A stretch of DNA of 58,706 nt, taken from assembly GCA_001898855.1 (NCBI GenBank), contig MKVN01000048.1:1-58706 (forward strand). Direction: 5' to 3'. Source of the DNA: Micrococcales bacterium 73-13 (lineage in GTDB: Bacteria > Actinomycetota > Actinomycetes > Actinomycetales > Microbacteriaceae). The translations under genes and the position numbers were made by a program. Below, piece after piece: positions 1 to 7,689 of the stretch. How positions within the stretch are numbered: position 1 is the first letter of the stretch; every line of letters starts with the position of its first letter. A model generated the notes under the pieces. It was not told the DNA's origin. It did no database searches and worked only from the letters and a program-made list of their open reading frames with translations.

Positions 1-76
1 CGAGCACGGCCGGGCCGACCAGCCGGAAGGACCGGTCGACCGCCGCCCCGCCGATGCAGAGGCAGTCGATCCCCAT
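1..76 (-). CDS. PfkB-family carbohydrate/nucleoside kinase, N-terminal fragment
   Basis: Only the first 25 codons are inside the window, read leftward from an ATG at 76-74; the rest lies beyond the left edge. The peptide DCLCIGGAAVDRSFRLVGP matches the first beta strand of the PfkB/ribokinase fold, where a glycine pair followed by an Asp-Arg contributes to sugar or nucleoside binding. Members phosphorylate sugars, nucleosides or pseudouridine with ATP in the cytoplasm; the substrate cannot be read from so short a piece. The 18 bases to the next gene's stop codon suggest it follows the DUF1295 gene in one leftward unit. The plus-strand reading of the same bases resembles nothing I know. Confidence 0.55.
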   Translation of the reverse strand, partial: MGIDCLCIGGAAVDRSFRLVGPAVL

Positions 77-94
77 CGACGCGGACCCGGCGGC

Positions 95-928
95 CTAGGC
101 CGCCGGCGAGCGCTCGGCCGCGACGCGGCGCGGCGGCCACGGGATGACGGGCGAGACGCGGGCCTGGTAGTCGGCGTACTCCGGGTACTTCGACCGCGTG
201 ATCGACTCGGTGAAGATCGTCGAGCCGACGAACAGGATGGTCAGCACCGCGGCGCCGGCGACGGTCCACACCAGCACGGTCCCGGCCGCGACCGCGCCGA
301 GCCCGAAGAACGCCCACCACTGCGCCATCTCGAAGAAGTAGTTGGGGTGCCGGCTGACCCGCCAGAGCCCGGTCTGCAGGAACCGCGGCCGGAAGTCCGG
401 GCCGCCAGCGTGCTTGGCGCGGTGGAAGTCCCACTGCTGCTGGTCGGCGATCGTCTCGCCGACCAGGAACGCGAGGAAGGCGATCGCGAGCACGACGTCG
501 AGCGCGCCGAACGGGGTGGGCGAGGCGGACGCGACCGAGTGCTCGTACGCCGTGTGGGCGGGGAGCGCGATGGCGAGGATGACGGCGTTCTGGAAGAGCA
601 CGATGAAGAACAGGTTGAACAGCTGCCAGGCGAACGGCGACATCCGGGCCCGCAGGATCGGCCAGCGGTAGTCCTCGACGCCCGAGTAGCCGCCCTTGCG
701 GGCGAAGTTGAAGGTGAGCCGGACGCCCCACGCGGTCGCCAGGATCGCCATCACGTCGAGCCGCGGGTCGGCGAGGCCGGCGCCGGCGGCGAAGATCCAC
801 GCGTAGACGACCGGGGCGATCGACCAGATGCGGTCGACCCAGGACGTGTCGCGGGTGATCAGCGAGGCGATCCAGCAGAACGCGCTGATCGCGCCGGCGA
901 CGATGACGGCGAGCAGCAGTGGGGTCAT
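95..928 (-). CDS. DUF1295 integral membrane protein (steroid 5-alpha-reductase-like)
   Basis: A protein of about 277 residues with several hydrophobic helices. It carries the C-terminal signature of the DUF1295/steroid-5-alpha-reductase and isoprenylcysteine methyltransferase superfamily: GLWRVSRHPNYFFEMAQWW, then a Glu-rich segment ending in KYPEYADYQARV. In relatives the RHPNYF motif lies at the nicotinamide- or SAM-binding site at the membrane. Function in bacteria is mostly unknown; lipid or sterol-like reductase activity is only an inference. I chose the ATG at 928 because the hydrophobic N-terminus begins there; an in-frame start at 988 would add 20 uncharacteristic residues. It is divergent from the FHA gene. 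Confidence 0.75.
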   Translation of the reverse strand: MTPLLLAVIVAGAISAFCWIASLITRDTSWVDRIWSIAPVVYAWIFAAGAGLADPRLDVMAILATAWGVRLTFNFARKGGYSGVEDYRWPILRARMSPFAWQLFNLFFIVLFQNAVILAIALPAHTAYEHSVASASPTPFGALDVVLAIAFLAFLVGETIADQQQWDFHRAKHAGGPDFRPRFLQTGLWRVSRHPNYFFEMAQWWAFFGLGAVAAGTVLVWTVAGAAVLTILFVGSTIFTESITRSKYPEYADYQARVSPVIPWPPRRVAAERSPAA

Positions 929-1019
929 GCCGCCCAGCGTAACGCGCGCCGGAGACCGGCCGTCGGCCGTTTCCGCGCTCCGCCCCATCTGTTACCGTGG
1001 CTGGACTGAGGAGGGCGGC

Positions 1020-1493
1020 ATGACCGATGACGCATCCGCGGCGGGAGGGCCCCGCCGCGACGACAGCACCGCCCGCTACGGCGAGGAGTTCGCCGCCCAG
1101 CTCGCCGCCCACGGTCTCGAGCTCGAGCCGGAGGCCACCGACGCGATCTCGGCGCTCCCGTCCGGGTCCGCGATCCTGGTCGTGCAGCGGGGCCCCGGCA
1201 CCGGCTCGCGCTTCCTCCTCGACGGCGACGTCGCCCTCGCCGGCCGGCACCCCGACGCCGAGGTCTTCCTCGACGACGTCACGGTCTCCCGCCGGCATGC
1301 GGAGTTCGTCCGAAGCGGTACGGTGTTCACCGTGCGCGACCTCGGCTCCCTCAACGGCACCTACGTCCGGGGCAGGCTGGTCGACTCGGCCGAGCTCGTC
1401 GACGGGGTCGACGTGCAGATCGGCAAGTTCCGTCTGACGTTCTACGCGTCCCGGTCCGACCTGGGCCACGACGAGACCGGGCCCGCGAGCTGA
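1020..1493 (+). CDS. garA: FHA-domain regulator, GarA/OdhI-like
   Basis: A 157-residue protein with one C-terminal FHA domain. It shows GRHPDAEVFLDDVTVSRRHAEF and DLGSLNGTYVRGR, closely matching mycobacterial GarA and corynebacterial OdhI. Those proteins bind and inhibit 2-oxoglutarate dehydrogenase and respond to Ser/Thr kinases. In GarA the N-terminus holds an ETTS phospho-acceptor pair; here the equivalent stretch reads DDSTARYGEEF, so a Ser-Thr (S16, T17) replaces the Thr-Thr. The ATG at 1020 follows a strong GAGGAGGG ribosome binding site, and a TACCGT element lies at about 993. Its stop overlaps the next start (TGATG), so it is coupled to the MerR gene as in the GarA/Rv1828 and OdhI/FtsR loci. 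Confidence 0.88.
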   Translation: MTDDASAAGGPRRDDSTARYGEEFAAQLAAHGLELEPEATDAISALPSGSAILVVQRGPGTGSRFLLDGDVALAGRHPDAEVFLDDVTVSRRHAEFVRSGTVFTVRDLGSLNGTYVRGRLVDSAELVDGVDVQIGKFRLTFYASRSDLGHDETGPAS

Positions 1494-2200
1494 TGGCGGC
1501 CGCACGGGCCGTGCAGGCGCGCACCGCGGCGCCGACGCTGTTCTCGATCGGGCAGGTGCTGGCGAAGCTGACGCCGGAGTTCCCCGACCTCTCGCCCTCG
1601 AAGCTGCGCTTCCTGGAGGCCGAGCGGCTGGTCGCGCCGGCGCGGACGGAGTCCGGCTACCGCAAGTTCTCGCACGCCGACATCGAGCGGCTGCGCTTCG
1701 TGCTCACCATGCAGCGCGACCACTACCTGCCGCTCAAGGTGATCCGGGTCCAGCTCGAGGACTTCGACGCCGGCCGCGTCGAGAAGCTCGCGCCGCCGGC
1801 CCGGCTGCCCGGCTCGATCCTCGACTCGGAGCGCCGGCTGACCCGAGCCGACCTGCTGCGCGAGGCGGGCGCGACGGCCCCGCTGCTCGCCGACGCGGTG
1901 TCGCACTCGCTGCTGCCGGCCGCCGACGCCTACGGCGAGGACGCCGTGCTGCTGCTGCGCTCGCTCGTCGAGCTGCAGCGCTTCGGCCTCGAGCCGCGGC
2001 ACCTGCGGGGCTTCCGGCAGGCCGCCGAGCGGGAGGTCGGGCTCATCGACAGCGCGGTCGAGCCGATCCGCCGGCGCCCCGGTGCCGAGTCGCGCGCCCG
2101 CGCGGCCGAGCTCGGGCGCGAGATCGCCGCCCGGCTCGAGGTCATCCGCACCGCGCTCGTGCGCAGCGCCCTGGAGCGGCTGGACCGGCAGCTCCGATAG
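1493..2200 (+). CDS. ftsR: MerR-family regulator, FtsR-like
   Basis: A 235-residue MerR-type protein. Residues about 15-90 form a winged helix with LSPSKLRFLEAERLVAP and SGYRKFSHADIERLRFVL; the rest is a long helical effector or dimer region. Its position directly after a GarA-type FHA gene corresponds to M. tuberculosis Rv1828 and to Corynebacterium FtsR, a regulator that acts on ftsZ expression. The start codon overlaps the FHA stop by one base. A palindrome shared by the next MerR gene and the ftsZ promoter of this window fits the idea that this protein controls both. The FtsR assignment rests on synteny and general similarity. Confidence 0.8.
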   Translation: MAAARAVQARTAAPTLFSIGQVLAKLTPEFPDLSPSKLRFLEAERLVAPARTESGYRKFSHADIERLRFVLTMQRDHYLPLKVIRVQLEDFDAGRVEKLAPPARLPGSILDSERRLTRADLLREAGATAPLLADAVSHSLLPAADAYGEDAVLLLRSLVELQRFGLEPRHLRGFRQAAEREVGLIDSAVEPIRRRPGAESRARAAELGREIAARLEVIRTALVRSALERLDRQLR

Positions 2201-2287
2201 GCCGGCTTCGACCGGCGACGGCGCGCGGTGTAGCGTCGAAGCCGACACGCCGTGCCGAGGGTGCCGGTCGGGGCGACCCCCAGGGGA

Positions 2288-2327
2288 TAGCGTTGCAGAT
2301 ACCCGAAGGTTCAAGTGAGAGTTGAGG
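2288..2327 (+). promoter_or_regulatory. promoter and palindromic operator of the second MerR gene
   Basis: TAGCGT at 2288-2293 is a plausible -10 element. About 17 bases downstream is TCAAGTGAGAGTTGA (2311-2325), a TCAA-N7-TTGA palindrome that ends 7 bases before the ATG at 2333. A site with the same half-sites, TTCAA-N6-GTTGAGG, lies in reverse orientation upstream of ftsZ (31795-31812). A position between transcription start and start codon suits repression or autoregulation; which MerR protein binds is unknown. The remaining bases between 2201 and 2287 show nothing I can name. Confidence 0.5.
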
Positions 2328-2332
2328 GTCTG

Positions 2333-2866
2333 ATGAGCGACGTCGAGCAGCCGTCCCCGATGCTCTTCACCGACGGCCTGCCCGCCCTCTCGGAGGACGT
2401 CGGCTACCGGGGCGTCGAGGCCGCGCGCGTCGCCGGCATCACCTACCGCCAGCTCGACTACTGGGCGCGCACCGGCCTCGTGGAGCCGACCGTCCGCGGC
2501 GCCTCCGGCTCCGGCTCGCAGCGCCTCTACGGCTACCAGGACATCCTGGTGCTGCGCATCGTGAAGAGCCTGCTGGACGCGGGGGTGTCGCTGCAGCAGA
2601 TCCGCGCCGCCGTCGACCAGCTCCGCGAGCTCGGCATCAGCGACCTCGCGCAGATCACGCTGATGAGCGACGGCGCGAGCGTCTACCTGTGCACCTCCGA
2701 CGACGAGGTCATCGACCTGGTGCACCGCGGCCAGGGCGTGTTCGGCATCGCGGTCGGACGGGTGCTGCGCGAGGTCGAGACGAGCCTCGTCGGCCTCGAC
2801 TCGCTGCGCGCCGACGACCCCGTCGACGAGCTCGCCCGGCGCCGCGCCGCCCGCGCCGCCTCCTAG
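2333..2866 (+). CDS. MerR-family regulator (Rv1830-like)
   Basis: A 177-residue protein. The N-terminal winged helix contains GITYRQLDYWARTGLVEPT and SQRLYGYQDILVLRIVKSL, the standard MerR DNA-binding arrangement, followed by a coiled dimerisation helix and a short C-terminal region. It corresponds to the second MerR gene of the GarA locus (Rv1830 in M. tuberculosis). In that genome a DUF151 nuclease gene separates the two regulators; here only 132 non-coding bases do. The ATG at 2333 is preceded by GAGAGTTGAGGG; a GTG at 2315 is in frame but lies inside the operator and is less likely. The stop overlaps the end of the convergent gene by four bases. Confidence 0.85.
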   Translation: MSDVEQPSPMLFTDGLPALSEDVGYRGVEAARVAGITYRQLDYWARTGLVEPTVRGASGSGSQRLYGYQDILVLRIVKSLLDAGVSLQQIRAAVDQLRELGISDLAQITLMSDGASVYLCTSDDEVIDLVHRGQGVFGIAVGRVLREVETSLVGLDSLRADDPVDELARRRAARAAS

Positions 2867-3303
2867 CCGGCGGCGAGCCGTTCGAGGACCTTCGCGATCC
2901 GTCGCGCCCGCGTCGCCTCCGCCTTGGCGTCCTCCACCGAGCGGACGTGCTCCCTGCGGTGCGAGGGGGCGAGCGCGTCGAACGCGGCCCGCAGCCCGGC
3001 GTCATCGAGGGCCAGAGCGAGGTCGTCCGGCACCGCCACCTCGCGCGGAGCGGCGTCGAGCTCGACGGTGACCTCGTGCTCCTCGCCGCCGGCGACCCCG
3101 GCGGCGGCGCGGACCGCGGCGCTCACCGGGATCAGGTAGCGGCCGCCCATCACGCCGACCGTGGTGCGGTACTCGTGGCCGTTCAGCACGACCCGGACCG
3201 GCGGGCGCCGACCGGCGCCGAGCCCGGCCACGAAGGCCTCGGTCAGCTCGATCCCGACGTTGCGGCCGCCGGTCGCCAGCAGCCGGGTGCGGAACGTGCT
3301 CAC
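2863..3303 (-). CDS. DUF1905/YdeI-OmdA-type small protein
   Basis: A 146-residue protein with two parts. Residues about 1-85 resemble DUF1905 (a compact beta domain with RVVLNGHEYRTTVGVMGG and YLIPVSAAVR), and the C-terminal third contains the YdeI/OmpD-associated helix pattern LAPSHRREHVRSVEDAK. Proteins with this architecture are common in actinobacteria, and their molecular function is not established. Translation starts at a GTG whose bases overlap the stop of the upstream ParA gene (GTGA), so the two are almost certainly co-translated. The 3' end overlaps the convergent MerR gene. Confidence 0.75.
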   Translation of the reverse strand: MSTFRTRLLATGGRNVGIELTEAFVAGLGAGRRPPVRVVLNGHEYRTTVGVMGGRYLIPVSAAVRAAAGVAGGEEHEVTVELDAAPREVAVPDDLALALDDAGLRAAFDALAPSHRREHVRSVEDAKAEATRARRIAKVLERLAAG

Positions 3304-4187
3304 GCCGGCCCCGACTCCTCGCGGCCGGCCGCCTCCCCGGCGGGACCGGCCGCCTCCTTCACGGGACCGGCCGCCGCCGGCGCGGACTCGGCCGGGACCG
3401 CTGCGGCGCGCCCGGAGGCGAGCACCCGCTCCAGCAGCGCGTCGAAGCGCCTCGCCGTCTCGACCGCGGTGTCGCCGGGCCAGAGGTGCACCGGCTTCGC
3501 GGCGCCCTGGGCCTGCTGCAGCGCGGTGCGCTCCGGCAGCTGGGGCGCCAGGACCAGCGGGCCGAACATCTCCGTCATCTCGCGCAGCCGGAACTGCTGC
3601 TCCGCGGACTGCTCGCGCCAGCGGTTGACGACGATGCCGAGCGGCTGCAGCCGTGGCGACAGCCCGCGGCGGATCTCCTCGATCGCGCGCAGCGCGCGGT
3701 CGGCGGCGGCGACCGAGAACAGCGCCGGCTCGGTGACGATGGCGACCCGGTCGCTGGCGACCCAGGCCGTCCGGGTCAGCGCGTTCAGCGACGGCGCGGT
3801 GTCGACGAGCACGAGGTCGTAGTCCGCCTCGACGGTCGCCAGCGCCTCCTCGAGCTTCCAGATGTCGCGCGCCGTCGGATGCGGGCCGTCGAAGTTGGTG
3901 GTCAGCGGCGAGCCGATCATGACGTCGACGACGCCGGTGTGCGCCCGGGTCCAGCCGCTCGGGGCGATCGCGCCGCGGACCGTCTTCTCCTTGGGGCTCG
4001 CGAGCACCTCGGCGACGTTGGCGCGGCCGGCGGTGTCGACCGCGAGACCGGTCGTCGCATCGGCCTGCGGGTCGAGGTCGACGACGAGCACGCGGACGCC
4101 TCTCGCGAAGGCCGCCGAGGCGAGCCCGAGGGTCACCGTCGTCTTGCCCACGCCTCCCTTGAGCGAGCTGACGCTGAGGACGTGCAC
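3300..4187 (-). CDS. ParA-family ATPase
   Basis: A 295-residue cytoplasmic P-loop ATPase. The deviant Walker A motif KGGVGKTT is at residues 10-17, followed by VVDLDPQADATTG (Walker A') and LVDTAPSLN (Walker B), the full ParA/Soj signature. ParA proteins use ATP-dependent dimerisation on DNA or membranes to position cargo. No ParB gene or parS-like cluster is visible nearby, so this is probably an orphan ParA rather than the chromosomal segregation pair. The last 40 residues are an Ala/Gly/Pro-rich tail with a repeated AAGP unit. The GTG start at 4187 has TAGGGT (4201-4196) eight bases upstream, consistent with a leaderless mRNA. It is translationally coupled to the YdeI-type gene. Confidence 0.88.
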   Translation of the reverse strand: MHVLSVSSLKGGVGKTTVTLGLASAAFARGVRVLVVDLDPQADATTGLAVDTAGRANVAEVLASPKEKTVRGAIAPSGWTRAHTGVVDVMIGSPLTTNFDGPHPTARDIWKLEEALATVEADYDLVLVDTAPSLNALTRTAWVASDRVAIVTEPALFSVAAADRALRAIEEIRRGLSPRLQPLGIVVNRWREQSAEQQFRLREMTEMFGPLVLAPQLPERTALQQAQGAAKPVHLWPGDTAVETARRFDALLERVLASGRAAAVPAESAPAAAGPVKEAAGPAGEAAGREESGPA

Positions 4188-4195
4188 GGTATCCG

Positions 4196-4218
4196 ACCCT
4201 ACCCGACCAGGCTACGGT
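4196..4218. promoter_or_regulatory. back-to-back leaderless promoters of parA and pyc
   Basis: The two start codons are 37 bases apart and divergent. TAGGGT on the minus strand (4201-4196) is 8 bases from the parA GTG, and TACGGT on the plus strand (4213-4218) is 6 bases from the pyc GTG. Both fit a -10 element placing transcription at or next to the start codon. Neither start has a convincing ribosome binding site. Confidence 0.5.
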
Positions 4219-4224
4219 GGACCT

Positions 4225-7200
4225 GTGTTCGCCAAGGTCCTCGTCGCGAACCGCGGCGAGATCGCGGTGCGGGCGTTCCGGGCCTGCTACGAGCTGGGCA
4301 TCCGCACGGTCGCGGTCTACGCCTGGGAGGACCGGGGCTCGATCCACCGGCAGAAGGCGGACGAGGCGTACGTGATCGGGGAGCGCGGCCACCCGGTCCG
4401 CGCCTACCTCGACGTCGAGGAGATCATCCGCGTCGCGCTGGAGTCCGGCGCGGACGCGATCTACCCCGGGTACGGCTTCCTCTCGGAGAACGCCGAGCTC
4501 GCGCGCGCGGCCGCGGAGCACGGCATCGTCTTCGTCGGGCCGGGCGCGTCGGTGCTCGAGATGGCGGGCGACAAGGTCGCCGCGAAGGCGCACGCGATCG
4601 CCGCCGGGGTCCCGGTGCTGCGCTCGTCCGAGGCGACCGACGACGTGGCGGCGCTCGTCGCCGCGGCCGACGGGATCGGCTTCCCGGTGTTCGCGAAGGC
4701 GGTCGCCGGCGGCGGCGGCCGCGGCATGCGCCGGGTCGAGCGGCGCGAGGACCTGCCGGCGGCGCTCGAGGCGGCGATGCGGGAGGCCGCGGCGGCGTTC
4801 GGCGATCCGCGGATGTTCATCGAGCAGGCGGTGCTGCGCCCGCGCCACATCGAGGTGCAGGTGCTCGCCGACGCCACGGGGGAGACGATCCACCTGTTCG
4901 AGCGCGACTGCTCGGTGCAGCGGCGCCACCAGAAGGTCGTCGAGATCGCGCCGGCGCCCGACCTGGACCCCGAGGTCCGGGCGGCGCTGCACCGCGACGC
5001 CATCGCGTTCGCGAGGTCCATCGGCTACGTCAACGCGGGGACCGTCGAGTTCCTGCTCGACACTGCGGGTGAGCGCGCCGGCGAGCACGTGTTCATCGAG
5101 ATGAACCCGCGCATCCAGGTCGAGCACACCGTCACCGAGGAGGTCACCGACGTCGACCTCGTCGTCGCCCAGCTGCGGATCGCGGCGGGGGAGACGCTCG
5201 CCGACCTGGGCCTGCGGCAGCAGGACGTGTCGCTGCGCGGCGTCGCGATCCAGTGCCGCATCACGACCGAGGACCCGGCGCAGGACTTCCGGCCGGACAG
5301 CGGTCGGATCACCACCTACCGCTCGCCGGGCGGCGCCGGGATCCGGCTGGACGGAGGCACCGTCGCCGCGGGCGTGCAGGTGAGCCCGCACTTCGACTCG
5401 ATGCTCGTGAAGCTGATCGCCCGCGGCCGGACCTGGGACGTCGCCGTGGCGCGCACCCGGCGGGCGCTCGCGGAGTTCCGGCTGCGCGGGGTCGCGACGA
5501 ACATCCCGTTCCTGCAGGCGGTGCTCGACGACCCGGCCTTCCTCGCCGGGGACCTGTCGACCGCCTTCATCGAGGAGCGGCCCTACCTGCTCGGCGCCCG
5601 CCAGTCGCAGGACCGGGCGAGCCGGCTGCTGCAGTGGCTCGCCGAGGTCACCGTCAACCAGCCCTACGGGGCCGGGGCCGGGCTGGTGCGGCCGGTCGAG
5701 AAGCTCCCGGCGCTGCCGGAGGGCGAGCCGCCGGCCGGGTCGCGGCAGCGGCTGCTGGAGCTCGGCCCGGCGGCGTTCGCGGCGGAGCTGCGCGCGCAGC
5801 GAGCGCTCGCGGTCACCGACACCACGTTCCGCGACGCCCACCAGTCGCTGCTGGCGACCCGGGTGCGCACCACCGACCTGGTCGCGGCGCTGCCGGCCGT
5901 CGCGCGGCTGACGCCCCGGCTGCTGTCGATCGAGGCCTGGGGCGGCGCCACCTACGACGTGGCGCTGCGCTTCCTCGGCGAGGACCCGTGGGAGCGGCTC
6001 GCCGCGATCCGCGCCGCGCTGCCGAACATCGCGATCCAGGCGCTGCTGCGCGGCCGGAACACGGTCGGCTACACGCCGTACCCGGAGCGGGTCGCCGACG
6101 CGTTCGTGCGCGAGGCGGCCGCGACCGGGGTCGACGTCTTCCGGGTGTTCGACGCGCTCAACGACGTCGAGCAGATGCGCCCGGCGATCGAGTCGGTGCT
6201 CGCCACCGGGACCGCGATCGCCGAGGGCGCCATGAGCTACACCGGCGACCTGCTCGACCCGGCGGAGGACCTGTACACGCTCGACTACTGGCTGCGGCTC
6301 GCCGAGCGGATCGTCGGCACCGGCGCGCACGTCCTCGGGATCAAGGACATGGCCGGCCTGCTGCGCCCGGAGGCGGCGTCGCGGCTCGTCGCGGCGCTCC
6401 GCGAGCGCTTCGACCTGCCGGTGCACGTGCACACCCACGACACCGCCGGCGGTCAGCTGGCGACGCTGCTCGCCGCCTCGGCGGCCGGGGCCGACGCGGT
6501 CGACGCGGCGGCCGCCCCGATGGCCGGCACCACCTCGCAGCCGAGCCTGTCCGCGCTGGTCGCCGCGCTCGCGCACACCGAGCGCGACACCGGGCTCGAC
6601 CTGCGCGCCGTCGGCGACCTCGAGCCGTACTGGGAGGCGGTGCGCTCGGCCTACCGGCCGTTCGAGTCCGGGCTGCCGGGGCCGACCGGCCGGGTCTACG
6701 AGCACGAGATCCCCGGCGGCCAGCTCTCGAACCTCCGCCAGCAGGCCATCGCCGTCGGCCAGGGCGAGCACTTCGACCGGGTCGAGGACGCGTACGCGGC
6801 GGCGAACCGGATCCTCGGCCGGCCGCCGAAGGTCACCCCCAGCTCGAAGGCGGTCGGCGACCTCGCGCTCGCGCTGGTCGCCGCCGGCGCGGACCCCGCG
6901 GACTTCGAGCGCAACCCGCAGCACTACGACATCCCGGACAGCGTCATCGGCTTCCTCGCCGGCGAGCTCGGCGACCCGCCCGGCGGGTGGCCGGAGCCGT
7001 TCCGCACCAGAGCGCTCGCCGGCCGGGAGCGGTCGATCGAGGTCGCCCCGCTGTCCGCGGAGGACGAGGCGGCGCTGGCCGGCGATGCGGCGGATCGCCG
7101 GGCCGCGCTGAACCGGCTGCTCTTCCCCGGGCCGACGCGCACCTTCACCCAGTGGCGCGGGGTCTACGGCGACCTCAGCGTGCTCGACACGCTCGACTAC

Positions 7201-7620
7201 CTCTACGGGCTGCGGCAGGACGTCGAGCACGTCGTCCCGCTCGAGCCCGGCGTCCAGCTGTTCGTCGGCCTGGAGGCGATCGGCGACCCCGACGAGAAGG
7301 GCATGCGCACCGTCATGCTCACGCTCAACGGCCAGCTGCGGCCGGTGGCGGTCCGCGACGAGTCGATCCGGGTCGAGACGCGGGTCGCCGAGAAGGCCGA
7401 CCCGGCGGTGCCGGGGCAGGTCCCGGCGCCGTTCTCCGGCGTCGTGACGCTGAAGGTCGAGGCGGGCGCCGTCGTCGAGCAGGGCCAGCAGCTCGCCGTC
7501 ATCGAGGCGATGAAGATGGAGGCCGCCATCACGGCGCCGGTCGCCGGCGCCGTGCGGCGGCTCGCCGTCTCCGGCACCGCCCGGGTCGAGGCCGGCGACC
7601 TGCTGGTCGAGATCGCGTGA
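4225..7620 (+). CDS. pyc: pyruvate carboxylase
   Basis: A 1131-residue single-chain biotin enzyme making oxaloacetate from pyruvate, bicarbonate and ATP, an anaplerotic step. Order of domains: biotin carboxylase (residues about 1-460) with the ATP-grasp glycine loop GGGGRGMR near 162 and EMNPRIQVEH near 292; carboxyltransferase starting near 530 with TDTTFRDAHQSLLATR and continuing through the PYC/OADA conserved region; and a C-terminal biotinyl domain with EAMKME, where Lys 1097 should carry biotin. Length is normal for a full enzyme. The GTG at 4225 gives the canonical FAKVLVANRGEIAVR start. It lies between two ParA/MinD-type ATPase genes, with no obvious functional link. Confidence 0.97.
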   Translation: MFAKVLVANRGEIAVRAFRACYELGIRTVAVYAWEDRGSIHRQKADEAYVIGERGHPVRAYLDVEEIIRVALESGADAIYPGYGFLSENAELARAAAEHGIVFVGPGASVLEMAGDKVAAKAHAIAAGVPVLRSSEATDDVAALVAAADGIGFPVFAKAVAGGGGRGMRRVERREDLPAALEAAMREAAAAFGDPRMFIEQAVLRPRHIEVQVLADATGETIHLFERDCSVQRRHQKVVEIAPAPDLDPEVRAALHRDAIAFARSIGYVNAGTVEFLLDTAGERAGEHVFIEMNPRIQVEHTVTEEVTDVDLVVAQLRIAAGETLADLGLRQQDVSLRGVAIQCRITTEDPAQDFRPDSGRITTYRSPGGAGIRLDGGTVAAGVQVSPHFDSMLVKLIARGRTWDVAVARTRRALAEFRLRGVATNIPFLQAVLDDPAFLAGDLSTAFIEERPYLLGARQSQDRASRLLQWLAEVTVNQPYGAGAGLVRPVEKLPALPEGEPPAGSRQRLLELGPAAFAAELRAQRALAVTDTTFRDAHQSLLATRVRTTDLVAALPAVARLTPRLLSIEAWGGATYDVALRFLGEDPWERLAAIRAALPNIAIQALLRGRNTVGYTPYPERVADAFVREAAATGVDVFRVFDALNDVEQMRPAIESVLATGTAIAEGAMSYTGDLLDPAEDLYTLDYWLRLAERIVGTGAHVLGIKDMAGLLRPEAASRLVAALRERFDLPVHVHTHDTAGGQLATLLAASAAGADAVDAAAAPMAGTTSQPSLSALVAALAHTERDTGLDLRAVGDLEPYWEAVRSAYRPFESGLPGPTGRVYEHEIPGGQLSNLRQQAIAVGQGEHFDRVEDAYAAANRILGRPPKVTPSSKAVGDLALALVAAGADPADFERNPQHYDIPDSVIGFLAGELGDPPGGWPEPFRTRALAGRERSIEVAPLSAEDEAALAGDAADRRAALNRLLFPGPTRTFTQWRGVYGDLSVLDTLDYLYGLRQDVEHVVPLEPGVQLFVGLEAIGDPDEKGMRTVMLTLNGQLRPVAVRDESIRVETRVAEKADPAVPGQVPAPFSGVVTLKVEAGAVVEQGQQLAVIEAMKMEAAITAPVAGAVRRLAVSGTARVEAGDLLVEIA

Positions 7621-7689
7621 CGGCGCCGCGGGCTCGGGCGAGTCGGGCGTCCGTCGTTTCGTTAAACTGGGCCGACTCGGAGGTGAACC

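Noticed and set aside
1-98. Plus-strand gene ending at the TAG at 96-98
   Set aside because: The peptide has no recognisable features, while the minus strand gives a clear PfkB-type N-terminus.
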